Positions 1 through 8,713 are shown, numbered from the stretch's first letter. The stretch: 34,938 bases of DNA from Paludibacteraceae bacterium (GCA_017457295.1 JAFTHS010000002.1:1-34938); one strand, 5' to 3'. Translations and numbers: made by a program. Notes: generated by a model not told the origin, from the sequence alone.

Positions 1-816
1 ATACTCTTTACTTTCCAAATCTATGGTGACTTCTCGGGTTATTCAGATATAGCGATTGGTACGGCAAAGTTGTTTGGTATTAAACTGATGCGTAACTTCA
101 ATGTGCCATACTTCTCTCGCGATATAGCAGAGTTCTGGCGCCGTTGGCATATCTCACTCACCACTTGGTTCCGCGATTATGTGTATATTCCGTTGGGCGG
201 TAGCAGACCCAATATCCCCGAGTCAATAAGACTAAAAGGCGATAAGGCACTTGAGGCAAGATATACCAAATGGATTGCTGTCCGCAACACCTTTATAATC
301 TTCCTCTTGAGTGGCTTTTGGCACGGAGCGAACTGGACATTTGTTTTGTGGGGAGCATACCATGCATTGCTGTTTGTGCCATTGCTTTTGCTAAACAAGA
401 ACCGCCGCTATCGTGATACGGTTGCTACAATCACTTTGCCCGATGGCACAATCAAAACGAAATGGTTACCCTCCCTCAAAGAAGCAGGACAAATGCTCTT
501 GACTTTCGCCTTGACGGTATTCGGTTGGATTATCTTCCGCGCAACAGGATTGAAAACCCTTTCCGCATGGGTGACAGGTATATTTGATAGCAGTTTCTTC
601 TCCATACCATGGTTGATGAATAGACAATATTATATTCCCTTAGTAATAAATATATTGATTTTGCTTATAGTTGAATGGCTAAATCGCACACAAGAACATA
701 GTCTCAAAAGATTGCCCAATAACGCAGTAATGCGCACATTGATTTATTATGGAATCTTTTTATTGATGTTCTTCTTTACTGGCAAAAATGAAACATTTAT
801 CTATTTCCAATTTTGA
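1..816 (+). CDS. MBOAT family O-acyltransferase (AlgI-like), 5' partial
   Basis: The reading frame is open from the first base, so the gene starts outside the window; about 271 C-terminal residues are present. The family moves acyl (often acetyl) groups across the inner membrane onto extracytoplasmic polysaccharides or similar acceptors. The sequence shows the AlgI-type signature YGDFSGYSDIAIG at the window edge, then FWRRWHISLTTWFRDYVYIPLGG, abbreviated here as FWRRWH...YIPLGG, and GFWHGANW, whose His is the conserved MBOAT active-site candidate. Several hydrophobic membrane segments follow up to the C terminus. The next gene starts 6 bases downstream and encodes an SGNH protein of the AlgX/AlgJ type, the usual partner that finishes the transfer. 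The family assignment is firm; the polymer modified is unknown. Confidence 0.93.
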   Translation: MLFTFQIYGDFSGYSDIAIGTAKLFGIKLMRNFNVPYFSRDIAEFWRRWHISLTTWFRDYVYIPLGGSRPNIPESIRLKGDKALEARYTKWIAVRNTFIIFLLSGFWHGANWTFVLWGAYHALLFVPLLLLNKNRRYRDTVATITLPDGTIKTKWLPSLKEAGQMLLTFALTVFGWIIFRATGLKTLSAWVTGIFDSSFFSIPWLMNRQYYIPLVINILILLIVEWLNRTQEHSLKRLPNNAVMRTLIYYGIFLLMFFFTGKNETFIYFQF

Positions 817-822
817 GAAGAT

Positions 823-1827
823 ATGAAGCGATTTCTACTAAAATCTTTACTTTATAGTATTCCAATAATAGCTCCAATTGTATTGTTTACCATATTTATC
901 AATCCGTATTTGCATGGCGATATTGGTCCGCTTGGATATATTACATTTGCGGATGAGTATGCAGTTACAAAAACGGTAAATAATAAAGTGCGTAACTGTG
1001 GATACAATTGTGCTATGTTTAATGCAGGAGATATTTTAACTATCGGAGATTCTTTTTCTCAAACAAACGAAAGAGAAATTAGTTATAATTATTTTTTAGC
1101 GGAATACTGGAATAATAAGGTATTTAATCTTTCCCAAGATAGGTGGGCAAATCCTTTCAATAGATTCATTTATCTTTCAAAAACTAAGAATCTGCCCAAC
1201 ATAGTAATAGTCGAAAGTGTAGAAAGATACTTGATAGAAAGATTAAATGATGTGAATCTTTGTTTGACCTCCCAAGAGATGATTCAACAAAAATTGATAG
1301 ATACTACTATAAACAATGAATCCATTAAAAGAAAAGGCATTCTTGAAAAAACACAAGAATGGATCAAACGCAATTTGCGATTGAAAGGATATGAAAACCC
1401 TATTCATCATGTCAAATTATCAAAATCTCTCTTTTCTTGCGATGATAAAGAGTATGATTTGTATTTTTATTGTGATGATATAAAAAACTTAAACCTTCGA
1501 GAATCCTTATTAGATTCTGCTATTGTAAAGTTAGATAGTCTTTTTAACTATGCTACTTCAATCAATATTGATTTGTATATTTTGGTGGCTGCGGACAAAT
1601 ATGATGTTTATCAAGATTTCATTATTGACAACGAATATCAAAATCAATATCTACTAGATAACATAAAAAAGAAGTACAACCATACTCATTTGATAATCTC
1701 CAAAGACACTTTATATCATATGGTAGAAAATGGAGTTAAAGATGTGTATTGGTCTAATAATACTCATTGGAGTCCTATCGGTTCCGAAGCCGTAGCTAGG
1801 CAAGTTTTGCAACACATTGAGCAATAA
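823..1827 (+). CDS. AlgX/AlgJ-like SGNH protein, partner of the MBOAT acyltransferase
   Basis: This 334-residue protein has one N-terminal membrane segment (about residues 5-28) and an extracytoplasmic rest. It carries the SGNH block I motif GDSFS (nucleophile Ser77) and, near the C terminus, NTHWSPIG (His315), matching the 'DTHW.P.G' His block of AlgX/AlgJ-type O-acetyltransferases. The Asp that normally sits two residues before the His is Asn313 here, so the triad may be altered. The middle of the protein diverges and I cannot name a closer family. The start 6 bases after the MBOAT stop implies one operon. I infer that it accepts the acyl group moved by the MBOAT protein and puts it on a surface glycan. 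Base composition is more AT-rich than in the housekeeping genes further on, as is common for surface polysaccharide genes. Confidence 0.75.
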   Translation: MKRFLLKSLLYSIPIIAPIVLFTIFINPYLHGDIGPLGYITFADEYAVTKTVNNKVRNCGYNCAMFNAGDILTIGDSFSQTNEREISYNYFLAEYWNNKVFNLSQDRWANPFNRFIYLSKTKNLPNIVIVESVERYLIERLNDVNLCLTSQEMIQQKLIDTTINNESIKRKGILEKTQEWIKRNLRLKGYENPIHHVKLSKSLFSCDDKEYDLYFYCDDIKNLNLRESLLDSAIVKLDSLFNYATSINIDLYILVAADKYDVYQDFIIDNEYQNQYLLDNIKKKYNHTHLIISKDTLYHMVENGVKDVYWSNNTHWSPIGSEAVARQVLQHIEQ

Positions 1828-1880
1828 TTCTCCGCATATCTAGATGAAAGTGGAATCAAGTACTATACGAACTGACAGCC

Positions 1881-1924
1881 AAGGCAAATTTCGCCTACAG
1901 ATAGGGCACATTTAGCCCACAGAT
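1881..1924. repeat. Two tandem 22-base hairpin units
   Basis: Unit 1 (1881-1902) and unit 2 (1903-1924) match at 18 of 22 positions and abut directly. Each has a four-base stem with a seven-base loop and ends in ACAGAT. Two of the four differences are an A-T to G-C change on opposite sides of the stem, which keeps the hairpin paired. This suggests the structure rather than the sequence is kept. Confidence 0.6.
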
Positions 1925-1987
1925 GTGCTACAGTGCTCGCGAAGTGGTCGCGTAGCCCGCATAGAACTTGTGATACCTTCGGCACAA

Positions 1988-2011
1988 TCTTCGCGCGAAG
2001 AAACTTTTTTT
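1988..2011 (+). terminator. Possible intrinsic terminator downstream of the MBOAT/SGNH pair
   Basis: The palindrome TCTTCGCGCGAAGA (1988-2001) can fold into a five-pair stem with a GCGC loop and is followed after AAC by seven T. It lies about 160 bases past the SGNH stop codon. The stem is short, so the call is tentative. Confidence 0.4.
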
Positions 2012-2095
2012 CAAAAAAATACACCCAAGCGGAAACTCTTGTAATACAGATGTTTCCGCGTATTGTACATACCATTTTACCCTCCAAGTTCTTCC

Positions 2096-2134
2096 ATCTT
2101 CGGCACAAAACCCCTTCCGCGCCGAAGATTTTTG
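2096..2134 (+). terminator. Possible intrinsic terminator (hairpin plus T run)
   Basis: Perfect nine-base arms ATCTTCGGC (2096-2104) and GCCGAAGAT (2121-2129) enclose 16 bases and are followed by a short T run. It is the last strong hairpin before the tcdA promoter and could insulate that gene from upstream transcription. Confidence 0.4.
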
Positions 2135-2230
2135 CAGCATTATTATAGAGACACATTACAAAAAACGGAAAGGTAGAAAGTAAATAATACACTAAAAGTG
2201 TTAGAATTTCTCACTTTATAGCACTAATTT

Positions 2231-2262
2231 TTTGAATATATCAGAAAAATACACTACCTTTG
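2231..2262 (+). promoter_or_regulatory. Bacteroidota-type promoter for tcdA
   Basis: TTTG at 2231-2234 is followed after 20 bases by TACCTTTG at 2255-2262, matching the -33/-7 pattern of the Bacteroidota primary sigma factor. The tcdA start codon is 21 bases beyond the -7 element. Confidence 0.8.
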
Positions 2263-2283
2263 CGAACAAATTAACAACTCCAC

Positions 2284-2958
2284 ATGTTTACACGAACGAT
2301 ACAACTCATAGGCGAAGAAGGATTTGCTGCATTGCAGCGCACACGCGTTATTCTCTTTGGTGTAGGAGGCGTGGGCGGATGGTGCGCAGAAACCCTACTC
2401 CGCACAGGCATCGGGCACCTGACCCTTGTGGATTTCGATAAGGTGGACACCACCAATCTCAATCGCCAAATAGTAGCCACCGCAGCCAACATAGGACAAA
2501 ACAAAGTGCAAGAAATGCAAAAGCGATTGCTACAAATCTGCCCCGAAGCAGACATCCAAATCATTGACCGCCAATACAACAGCGAAACTGCCAGCAGCTT
2601 CGACTTCACGCAATACGACATCGTGATTGATGCTATTGACATGGTGGATTGCAAAGCCCTGCTGCTCTACAACGCCACCGCAGTAGGTTGCCATGTCTAT
2701 TCCAGTATGGGCGCAGGGCGCAAACTCAATCCGCAGAACATCCGCACAGCCGAGTTCTGGAAAGTGCAAGGTTGCCCTCTTGCGCGTGCCTTACGCACTA
2801 AAATGAAAAAGACGGGACTACTACCTAAAAGCAAGATTCAATGCGTCTATTCCGAAGAGATTGCAGGCGAGCAGGGCACCATTGCCCCAGTAGTAGGCGT
2901 CTTTGGTATGACCCTCGCCAGCATGGTTATCAACGATATTGTTCGTGCAGCCAAATGA
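2284..2958 (+). CDS. tcdA: tRNA threonylcarbamoyladenosine dehydratase (TcdA/CsdL)
   Basis: TcdA is an E1-like enzyme that uses ATP to dehydrate t6A37 of tRNA to the cyclic form ct6A, which strengthens ANN codon reading. The protein has the ThiF/E1 nucleotide-binding loop FGVGGVGGW (residues 25-33), the acidic strand end LVDFDKVD (48-55), and the NLNRQ motif (58-62) typical of E1-like adenylating enzymes. The C-terminal EQGTIAPVVGVFGMTLAS region is characteristic of the YgdL branch rather than of MoeB/ThiF, and no zinc CxxC pairs are present. At 224 residues it is shorter than the E. coli protein (about 268), which is usual in this phylum. It has its own promoter 21 bases upstream and is followed 36 bases later by an alpha/beta hydrolase that may be co-transcribed. 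Confidence 0.93.
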   Translation: MFTRTIQLIGEEGFAALQRTRVILFGVGGVGGWCAETLLRTGIGHLTLVDFDKVDTTNLNRQIVATAANIGQNKVQEMQKRLLQICPEADIQIIDRQYNSETASSFDFTQYDIVIDAIDMVDCKALLLYNATAVGCHVYSSMGAGRKLNPQNIRTAEFWKVQGCPLARALRTKMKKTGLLPKSKIQCVYSEEIAGEQGTIAPVVGVFGMTLASMVINDIVRAAK

Positions 2959-2994
2959 TAGCACATCATTTACCTAACCCAAAAAACCAACCAC

Positions 2995-3822
2995 ATGAAA
3001 AAGATTCTTACCGCAGCAGTACTTGCACTGCTATCCACAGCGATTTTCGCAAAAGACTTCCAAGTATATGGTCCGCAAGGCGGACTAGCAATGACCGTCA
3101 CACTGCCAGAGGGCTTTAATCACGAAATGGACACATGCCCAATGGTGATTCTCATGCACGGTATCTTCGCCAGCCAACGCATCACACCTATGCCCACTAT
3201 CGCTCGCCAACTGGCTGAGGCAGGCATCGCCTCTATTCGCTTCAACTTCGGTGGACACTGGAGCAGCGAAGGCGAGATGGTAAAAATGACTATCGAGAAC
3301 GAGATTGCTGAAGCCACAGCCATGTGGCAGTATGCTTGTTCGCTGCCGTATGTGAGCAAGATTGGACTATTAGGACACTCGCAAGGTGGCGTAGTGGCAT
3401 CCATGACAGCAGGGCGGATTGCTGTATCAGGCAGTCAGAAACAACCATATGGACTGGTGCTGATTGCTCCTGCTTCGGTACTGAAGACAGCTTGCAACCA
3501 AGGCAGTGTGTTGGGTGCGAAGTTTGACCCAAAGAACCCACCCGAGTACGTCAAGTGCTTCGGTATGATGAAGGTGAGCCGAGAGTATATCCTCAGCACA
3601 CAGCAGTTGGATATCTACGGCACAGCCGAGGCGTACAAAGGTCCTGTGAGAATCATCCACGGTAGCGATGACACACTCGTACCGATGTGGTGCAGCGAAG
3701 ATTTCAAACGCACCTATGGCGAACGTGCCGAACTAATCGTTGTAGAAAACGAAAACCACCGCATCAGCCGCAAGACCAAGCAGGTAGCAGCGTTAGTGGT
3801 GGATTTCTTCAAGGGGCTGTAA
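2995..3822 (+). CDS. Secreted alpha/beta hydrolase (esterase/lipase-like)
   Basis: The 275-residue protein starts with a typical signal peptide (Lys-Lys, then a hydrophobic stretch to AIFA, residues 1-19), so it is probably periplasmic. The alpha/beta hydrolase fold is shown by the HG oxyanion motif (LMHGIF, 53-58), the nucleophile elbow GHSQGG (127-132, Ser129), the acid in HGSDDTLVP (222-230, probably Asp226) and His255 in ENENHR. This arrangement resembles the cinnamoyl/feruloyl-esterase-like serine hydrolases of gut bacteria, but the substrate cannot be read from the sequence. It follows tcdA by 36 bases with no promoter of its own that I can see, and converges on the minus-strand gene that ends at 3837. 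Confidence 0.85.
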   Translation: MKKILTAAVLALLSTAIFAKDFQVYGPQGGLAMTVTLPEGFNHEMDTCPMVILMHGIFASQRITPMPTIARQLAEAGIASIRFNFGGHWSSEGEMVKMTIENEIAEATAMWQYACSLPYVSKIGLLGHSQGGVVASMTAGRIAVSGSQKQPYGLVLIAPASVLKTACNQGSVLGAKFDPKNPPEYVKCFGMMKVSREYILSTQQLDIYGTAEAYKGPVRIIHGSDDTLVPMWCSEDFKRTYGERAELIVVENENHRISRKTKQVAALVVDFFKGL

Positions 3823-3836
3823 GTCAGTAGCAACAA

Positions 3837-4256
3837 CTAACTCGCTATTCTCTTGCGGCGTAGTGAAGTACCAATCTTGGTACAGAGTAGCGCGGTAGCA
3901 AATAGGAGCAGCGTTTCTTCTCCGTGCAACGGCAGGTTGCAGTGGTGCGTTCTACCCGTGTAGTCATAGGCATTACCGTTGCCACCATGTCTGACCAATT
4001 CGGTATGGTCATGAGGGTCTAACGGTGCACCGCAATAAGGGCAGTAGTACGCAGCACCACCGCCGATGGTGCGTTGGTCAGAACTTAGTTGTGGATAACT
4101 AAACTCCGCTTTGTAGCCAAAGTTCTCTTCGAAAGTCTTATCGGAAGGCAGCGTATTATCCACGCCTGCAAAGGGTTCATACACAACTGCTTCCGCTGCC
4201 AAACAAATGCCTAAGCCAATGTTTAGCATCGTCATTTTTCTACTATTCATTTTCAC
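3837..4256 (-). CDS. Small exported Cys-containing protein with a C-terminal anchor motif; function unknown
   Basis: I do not recognise a named family. The 139 residues begin with basic residues and a weakly hydrophobic stretch that could be a signal peptide (to about residue 22). A CPYCG pair (about residues 72-76) and a later lone Cys next to His-His suggest a small metal-binding or disulfide-linked knuckle. The C terminus has the form PLHGEETLLLFATALL followed by basic residues (RRKR). This matches the layout Pro-x-Gly-Glu, membrane segment, basic tail seen in the two small proteins at 8747-9412 and 15300-15734, which is my main reason for accepting the gene. I see no clear promoter match upstream. 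Convergent with the hydrolase gene, 14 bases apart. Confidence 0.55.
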   Translation of the reverse strand: MKMNSRKMTMLNIGLGICLAAEAVVYEPFAGVDNTLPSDKTFEENFGYKAEFSYPQLSSDQRTIGGGAAYYCPYCGAPLDPHDHTELVRHGGNGNAYDYTGRTHHCNLPLHGEETLLLFATALLCTKIGTSLRRKRIAS

Positions 4257-4410
4257 AAGTGTTTAGGTTCGTAGATACCTATAGCAAAATCCGTGCAAAA
4301 TGAATTTTTCTAACGATATATTTGAAGAATTGGGTGCAAAATAAATTTCGCCATCTTAGTGCAAAGGTCGCGCAAGGGTAGCGAAATTTGAGAATTTAAT
4401 CTGGGAGAAT
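4257..4410. other. Intergenic region with one inverted repeat
   Basis: No gene. It holds a nine-base inverted repeat (4343-4351 with 4381-4389, AAATTTCGC/GCGAAATTT) separated by 29 bases, just past the stop of the large secreted protein. The long loop makes it a weak terminator candidate. Confidence 0.4.
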
Positions 4411-7400
4411 TTATTTCACTCTTCGACCTTGGATGTCGTAGATATGACCGTTGTTCTTAATAAACAGCTGTCCGTTGATAATGTATTTTTGTACATTTTG
4501 GTTGCAGTTTCCATCAAGCAAACTTTCTATATTGGTTGCTACTTGGTTTGGAACAACCCTAATGGCAAAGCGTTTGTTGTTAATGCCTTCGTTGAGGTTA
4601 ACAGTATATTCCGTTGTGAGTAGATTATGCTCTGTTTGTGTCTCGTAGTCAATGAGTATCGCAGTAATACCATCTGTACCATCTGGCATAGCAAAGGTGT
4701 ATATTCCTGCTTTCTCAATATCCAAACCAATAGGAATAATCGATTCTTCTATTGGCAATACGTTAGCAGCCGCTTCTTCCTTGCCAATCAGGGAGTAGAT
4801 ATTTGCGCCACGATTGATAATCTTAGATAAATCCACATTCATATCAAACTCGTTGGTTGCACCTTCTGCTAGGAGGCGGATAAATGTTTGGTCTTGGTCT
4901 TTGCCCTCTTGTTGTAGTACCAAACGCAATGTATATTGATCTTTGCTAGCTGCATTTCTGCGTGCTGCGATGGCTGCAGGACTTACTGCTGTTTTAGCTC
5001 CCCAATCAATTGTGCCTGCAAATTGCACCATATATGCATGCATAGTTTGGAATGTGGCTGCTAGTTGAGGTGAATATGTGTCATCTGCAGGATTCCATTG
5101 GTAGTAGAAATTGACATCTCCTACTTGCGTTGCAAAATCGTGCACATTCGCGAAACTTGGCACACCAATAATATTCCAGTTAGAGTCTTTTATCCTACGA
5201 TCTCCATCATCCGTTGGACGGTTGATTTCACAAAGATGAGTTGGAACGTGAGTAGATGTTATGCCTCCAGTAATGGTAGCAATATCGTCAGCAGCAGGAA
5301 AATAAAGACTTATTTGTTCAGAACCATTGTAAATAGGCGAAGATTCACCCAGAGTGCTCAAGTCTAATGCAAGTACATACCCAACACCAGCCTCTAGGGT
5401 TACATCTTGGGGCTCTTCAATATATTTCCAATAGGTATCTTCTATCCAGCATCCTTTTTCTGCTCGTTCTGCGCCGTCGTAATATTCTATAATCCAATTT
5501 GTTCCATACTCTCCAAAACCGAATGCATCATTTAGATTTACATTATATGGGAATGATATCCAATAAAGTGCACGTTCTTGCACAGAAAGTGTGTTATTGG
5601 TAAGCATCTCTTTATGGAATGTGATAACGCTATTAACAGTTTCAATACCAGTTATATCATTGATTTTTTGATTATCGTGATAGTCACGCATCAGCATAAA
5701 TTCATTCCATTTACCTGTTGCTTTTGTTGTGGTACCTTCACCTGTACTTTTGATGGTATAGCAATTTGCACGGTGTGTAGGTATACTAAGATCGGATGTT
5801 TGATTCCAAATTGTTTTTCCATCTGTGCTCTTGCGATAGAATACGACAGAATGATAACCTATAGGAATCGTACACGCGTAATATCCTGAGCCAATAGCAG
5901 TCATAGGTATATCTTCGTTAGATGAGTTGTTCCAAATATGTGCAACAAAAGTAGGGTTATCATTGCTCCAATATCCTGTAGGTTTAAGATAAACAACTTG
6001 CTCTTCTTCATTTTCTTCTGGGTCGTATATTGCCCATTTGCTATTGTCATAGATAGTGGACCATGTTTCTGTGGCTCCATCCCATACTCCATCTTTCAAA
6101 GTAAAGAGATTTTTTCCGTCAGTAGGAATTGTTAAATCCCCAGTTTGATTCCATTTATTAGTCCAATCATTGGAAGCATTTCCTGGATTCATACGGCAGA
6201 AGATAACATATGTCTTGTTTGTTGGAATTTCGCACGAATAAATATCATTATTAATAGTCATGCTTTTCCAAGTATGATTGCCTTTTTTATCATCCATGAA
6301 ACATGCAGCAAAACGGGCTCCATCCGATTTCCAATTGCCATTAGGTTTGAGATAAAGGTGTGTAGCGGCATTTTTAGATTCCATATCGTACAACACTTTA
6401 TCATCTGTTGGTGTCGTAAGGTCTTCTGTTTGTTCCCATTGATTATTCCAATGCAATCCTGAGTTTTCGGATGTATATTCTTTATCAGTACTAGGTCTTA
6501 ATCGAACGAATATCAAGTTATTATATCCTCCAGGTATTTCCGCTGTGTATAGGTTCCCATGACCATCGCCATCTTCCAAAGTTAACCAACCTTCTTTTTT
6601 ATTTCCTCCGTCCTTATTCTCCCAATAATATACTGCAAACCAAGCATTGTGGTTTTTCCAAGCACTAGTAGGTTTAAAATAAATAGTAACAGGAGGCAAT
6701 GCCTCAAAGTTTGCAGTTACTGTGCCCGCTTGTTTTGCTGTAATAGTCGTTGATGCATTGTTTGCGCTTGCTATTATGATACCATCTGTTGCAGTCCAGT
6801 TAACAAATCGATATCCTATATTAGGAGTCGCTGTGATTGTCTCAGATGCATTATGTTGTCCTACAGTTATCGTAATAGGAGCAACACTACCATATGTGTC
6901 ATTATTGGCTTTTAAGTTAATTGTGTATTTTTTCTCGCGGAAAATAGCGGTTACTGTACCATCTGTAGTCGCTTTTGTGACTTTGGTGGTGGCATCGGTT
7001 GTGCTTGAAAGTGTGATGCCACTTGATGCGGTCCACTCTACAAATTCATATCCTTCTTTAGGTATAGCTGTGATATTATCAGTAGATGCTGTAACTACGC
7101 CTGCTGTTGTACTTTTGGGAGTAACTGTTCCTTGATTCTCATCTTTTGATAGTATGTTGATAGTGCGTTTTATCTCTATAAAAGAGGCTTCTATTGTACT
7201 CTCTTGAGTAGGGCGGAATATTGTATTGGCAATTTCACTAGTATTATTTGATCCTGTCGCCCCAAAATAACCATTGCCTGATATGATTGACCAACTAGTA
7301 AATGCATATCCTTCGTTTGGGATGGCAGTAATGTTTCCCCCTGAAGTTACACCCATAAGTGTGGCAGTTGTAGGTGTGACATTTCCCCCTTCAACTGGAT

Positions 7401-8628
7401 TCGCTTTTGCTGTAACATTGTACTTGGTTTCTTCGTTTGATGTCCATTTTGCATAGAGAGTGATGCTTGCAGTATATGCAGTTGCACCCAATGAGGTAAT
7501 TGCACTACTTATACAATTAGGATTAGTAAACCAACCATCAAAGGTATATCCATCTTTACTTGCTGTTTTTAGTGTGGTCTCTGTTCCATATGTATGCTTA
7601 GTTGGATAGCCGTCTTCATGTGCGCCAGAGAATGTACTACCGCCTTGGTCCTTGTAAGTGATATCATACTGATCAGCCGTCCACTTGGCATAGAGTGTGA
7701 TGTTGGCTGTATATGCTGTAGCACCCAATGAGGAGACTTTGTTGGTACACGCTACATCTGTGTGCCAACCCTCAAATTTGTAGCCTATTTTGGAGGCCGT
7801 CTTTAATGTAGTTGCAGTTCCGTATGTGTGAAAGGTTGGGTATCCACTTGCATGTGTACCTGAGAATGCACCATCTCCTTGGTCTTTGTAGGTAACGGTG
7901 TATTGATTGGCTTTGAAATATGCATAGTAGGTAGAGTTGTTCGAAGAACCATATGCGCTTGCAGTTGCAGTTTTTCCTGAAGCATATTTAGTAGCAGGCA
8001 AAGTTGTTGAATTACTTGTAGAGAAACCCTCAAAGGTATAGCCCGTGCCAGCAGTTGCGGTATATGTAATGGTAGAACCATAAGCCGCACTAATGGATGC
8101 AGTAGCACTACTTCCGCTGGTAGATGCATTCTTAGCTGTAGCGGAAGAATTTCCAGCTACTACAGTATAACCAGATACTTTTGCTACGCAATTTGCATTA
8201 GCCGTTTGTGTATAATCTCCTCCTGTAGATAACTTCACCGCAACTTGGGCTTGTCGGTTGATATTGGAGAGATCGGTCTTACCCGTAGTGCTATTTTGTA
8301 CCCATGAGGTGTGGCTCGTGTAATTAGCCTTAATATCACCTGTCTGTCCATTGTTCCAGTTTGCTGCGCCTCTAAACAAAATACCTTCATTATTATTGTA
8401 AGCAGAACTCCACTTGTGATAATAAACATTGGTGTTTGCAATCTTGGTCAAGGTAAAGTCCTGGTTCCAACCTCCGTTCCAGATGTACAAATGGACACTA
8501 GGCCAACTTGCTGTGTTGGCAAAATAGTAGTACACATTCGCTCCTCCGTAGTTATACGCCCACGCGTTACTAACTCCCATCACAAGGATGAGTGAAATGA
8601 AAATTGATTTAAGTGTATTGTGTTTCAT
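4411..8628 (-). CDS. Large secreted multidomain repeat protein with InlB B-type repeats and starch-binding-like repeats (cassette 1)
   Basis: I chose the Met at 8628 because it is followed by a clear signal peptide ending in NAWA (1-24); the frame stays open to 8724 but adds 32 charged residues in front of it. In the 1405-residue protein the order is: a starch-binding-like module (about 29-125); a Ser/Thr-rich segment; two near-identical InlB B / Listeria-Bacteroides repeats (about 242-318 and 320-396, each ending LYAKWT); three divergent B-repeats (403-643, each ending in a 'T..F' strand); three modules of about 100 residues starting YFKP/YLKP and containing a WNQT or WEQT motif (647-960); and a C-terminal region (1015-1405) homologous to that of the protein at 12209-15250. 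The final DIQGRRVK resembles the end of type IX-style sorting domains. It has no visible catalytic domain; adhesion, glycan binding or surface scaffolding is inferred. It follows the small membrane protein at 8747-9412. Confidence 0.85.
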   Translation of the reverse strand: MKHNTLKSIFISLILVMGVSNAWAYNYGGANVYYYFANTASWPSVHLYIWNGGWNQDFTLTKIANTNVYYHKWSSAYNNNEGILFRGAANWNNGQTGDIKANYTSHTSWVQNSTTGKTDLSNINRQAQVAVKLSTGGDYTQTANANCVAKVSGYTVVAGNSSATAKNASTSGSSATASISAAYGSTITYTATAGTGYTFEGFSTSNSTTLPATKYASGKTATASAYGSSNNSTYYAYFKANQYTVTYKDQGDGAFSGTHASGYPTFHTYGTATTLKTASKIGYKFEGWHTDVACTNKVSSLGATAYTANITLYAKWTADQYDITYKDQGGSTFSGAHEDGYPTKHTYGTETTLKTASKDGYTFDGWFTNPNCISSAITSLGATAYTASITLYAKWTSNEETKYNVTAKANPVEGGNVTPTTATLMGVTSGGNITAIPNEGYAFTSWSIISGNGYFGATGSNNTSEIANTIFRPTQESTIEASFIEIKRTINILSKDENQGTVTPKSTTAGVVTASTDNITAIPKEGYEFVEWTASSGITLSSTTDATTKVTKATTDGTVTAIFREKKYTINLKANNDTYGSVAPITITVGQHNASETITATPNIGYRFVNWTATDGIIIASANNASTTITAKQAGTVTANFEALPPVTIYFKPTSAWKNHNAWFAVYYWENKDGGNKKEGWLTLEDGDGHGNLYTAEIPGGYNNLIFVRLRPSTDKEYTSENSGLHWNNQWEQTEDLTTPTDDKVLYDMESKNAATHLYLKPNGNWKSDGARFAACFMDDKKGNHTWKSMTINNDIYSCEIPTNKTYVIFCRMNPGNASNDWTNKWNQTGDLTIPTDGKNLFTLKDGVWDGATETWSTIYDNSKWAIYDPEENEEEQVVYLKPTGYWSNDNPTFVAHIWNNSSNEDIPMTAIGSGYYACTIPIGYHSVVFYRKSTDGKTIWNQTSDLSIPTHRANCYTIKSTGEGTTTKATGKWNEFMLMRDYHDNQKINDITGIETVNSVITFHKEMLTNNTLSVQERALYWISFPYNVNLNDAFGFGEYGTNWIIEYYDGAERAEKGCWIEDTYWKYIEEPQDVTLEAGVGYVLALDLSTLGESSPIYNGSEQISLYFPAADDIATITGGITSTHVPTHLCEINRPTDDGDRRIKDSNWNIIGVPSFANVHDFATQVGDVNFYYQWNPADDTYSPQLAATFQTMHAYMVQFAGTIDWGAKTAVSPAAIAARRNAASKDQYTLRLVLQQEGKDQDQTFIRLLAEGATNEFDMNVDLSKIINRGANIYSLIGKEEAAANVLPIEESIIPIGLDIEKAGIYTFAMPDGTDGITAILIDYETQTEHNLLTTEYTVNLNEGINNKRFAIRVVPNQVATNIESLLDGNCNQNVQKYIINGQLFIKNNGHIYDIQGRRVK
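7441..7905 (-). repeat. Two direct coding repeats (InlB B-type)
   Basis: Bases 7675-7905 and 7441-7671 encode two 77-residue units that share long identical stretches, including YKDQG, TLKTASK and SLGATAYTA. The similarity extends to the DNA level. Such units can expand or contract by recombination. Confidence 0.75.
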
Positions 8629-8681
8629 ATTGTTGTCTATCGATTCATGTGTAATTTTTTCTTTGCTTTCAGTTTGCTGTT

Positions 8682-8713
8682 TTTTGTATACCCTTAGTAT
8701 ACCTTTGGTATAG
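8682..8713 (+). repeat. 32-base palindromic intergenic repeat, copy A
   Basis: The core holds TATACCC, then TATACCTTTGGTATA, itself an inverted repeat with a TTT centre. It matches the copy at 19072-19103 (opposite strand) at 30 of 32 positions. It lies between the stop of the small membrane protein and the start of the large secreted protein. Confidence 0.75.

Larger units (their letters stand above)
1828..2254. other. Non-coding region rich in hairpins and short repeats
   Basis: No convincing gene lies here. The stretch has two adjacent 22-base repeats (1881-1902 and 1903-1924), each a small AGGC/GCCT or GGGC/GCCC hairpin followed by ACAGAT. A third hairpin is at 1935-1956 (GCTCGCGA with TCGCGtAGC), a fourth at 1988-2001, a fifth with arms 2029-2036 and 2052-2059 (GCGGAAAC/GTTTCCGC), and a sixth at 2096-2129. 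An open frame of 109 codons on the minus strand (1863-2192) crosses all these structures and has no recognisable domain, so I do not call it a gene. The last bases are AT-rich and lead into the tcdA promoter. Confidence 0.6.

Noticed and set aside
1863-2192. Open frame of 109 codons on the minus strand
   Set aside because: It runs through several hairpins and short repeats, has no recognisable domain and no ordinary codon pattern. The region is better explained as non-coding.
6722-7135. Plus-strand frame of 137 codons inside the large secreted protein
   Set aside because: It is the antisense of the divergent B-repeats; the repetitive hydrophobic translation follows from the repeats.
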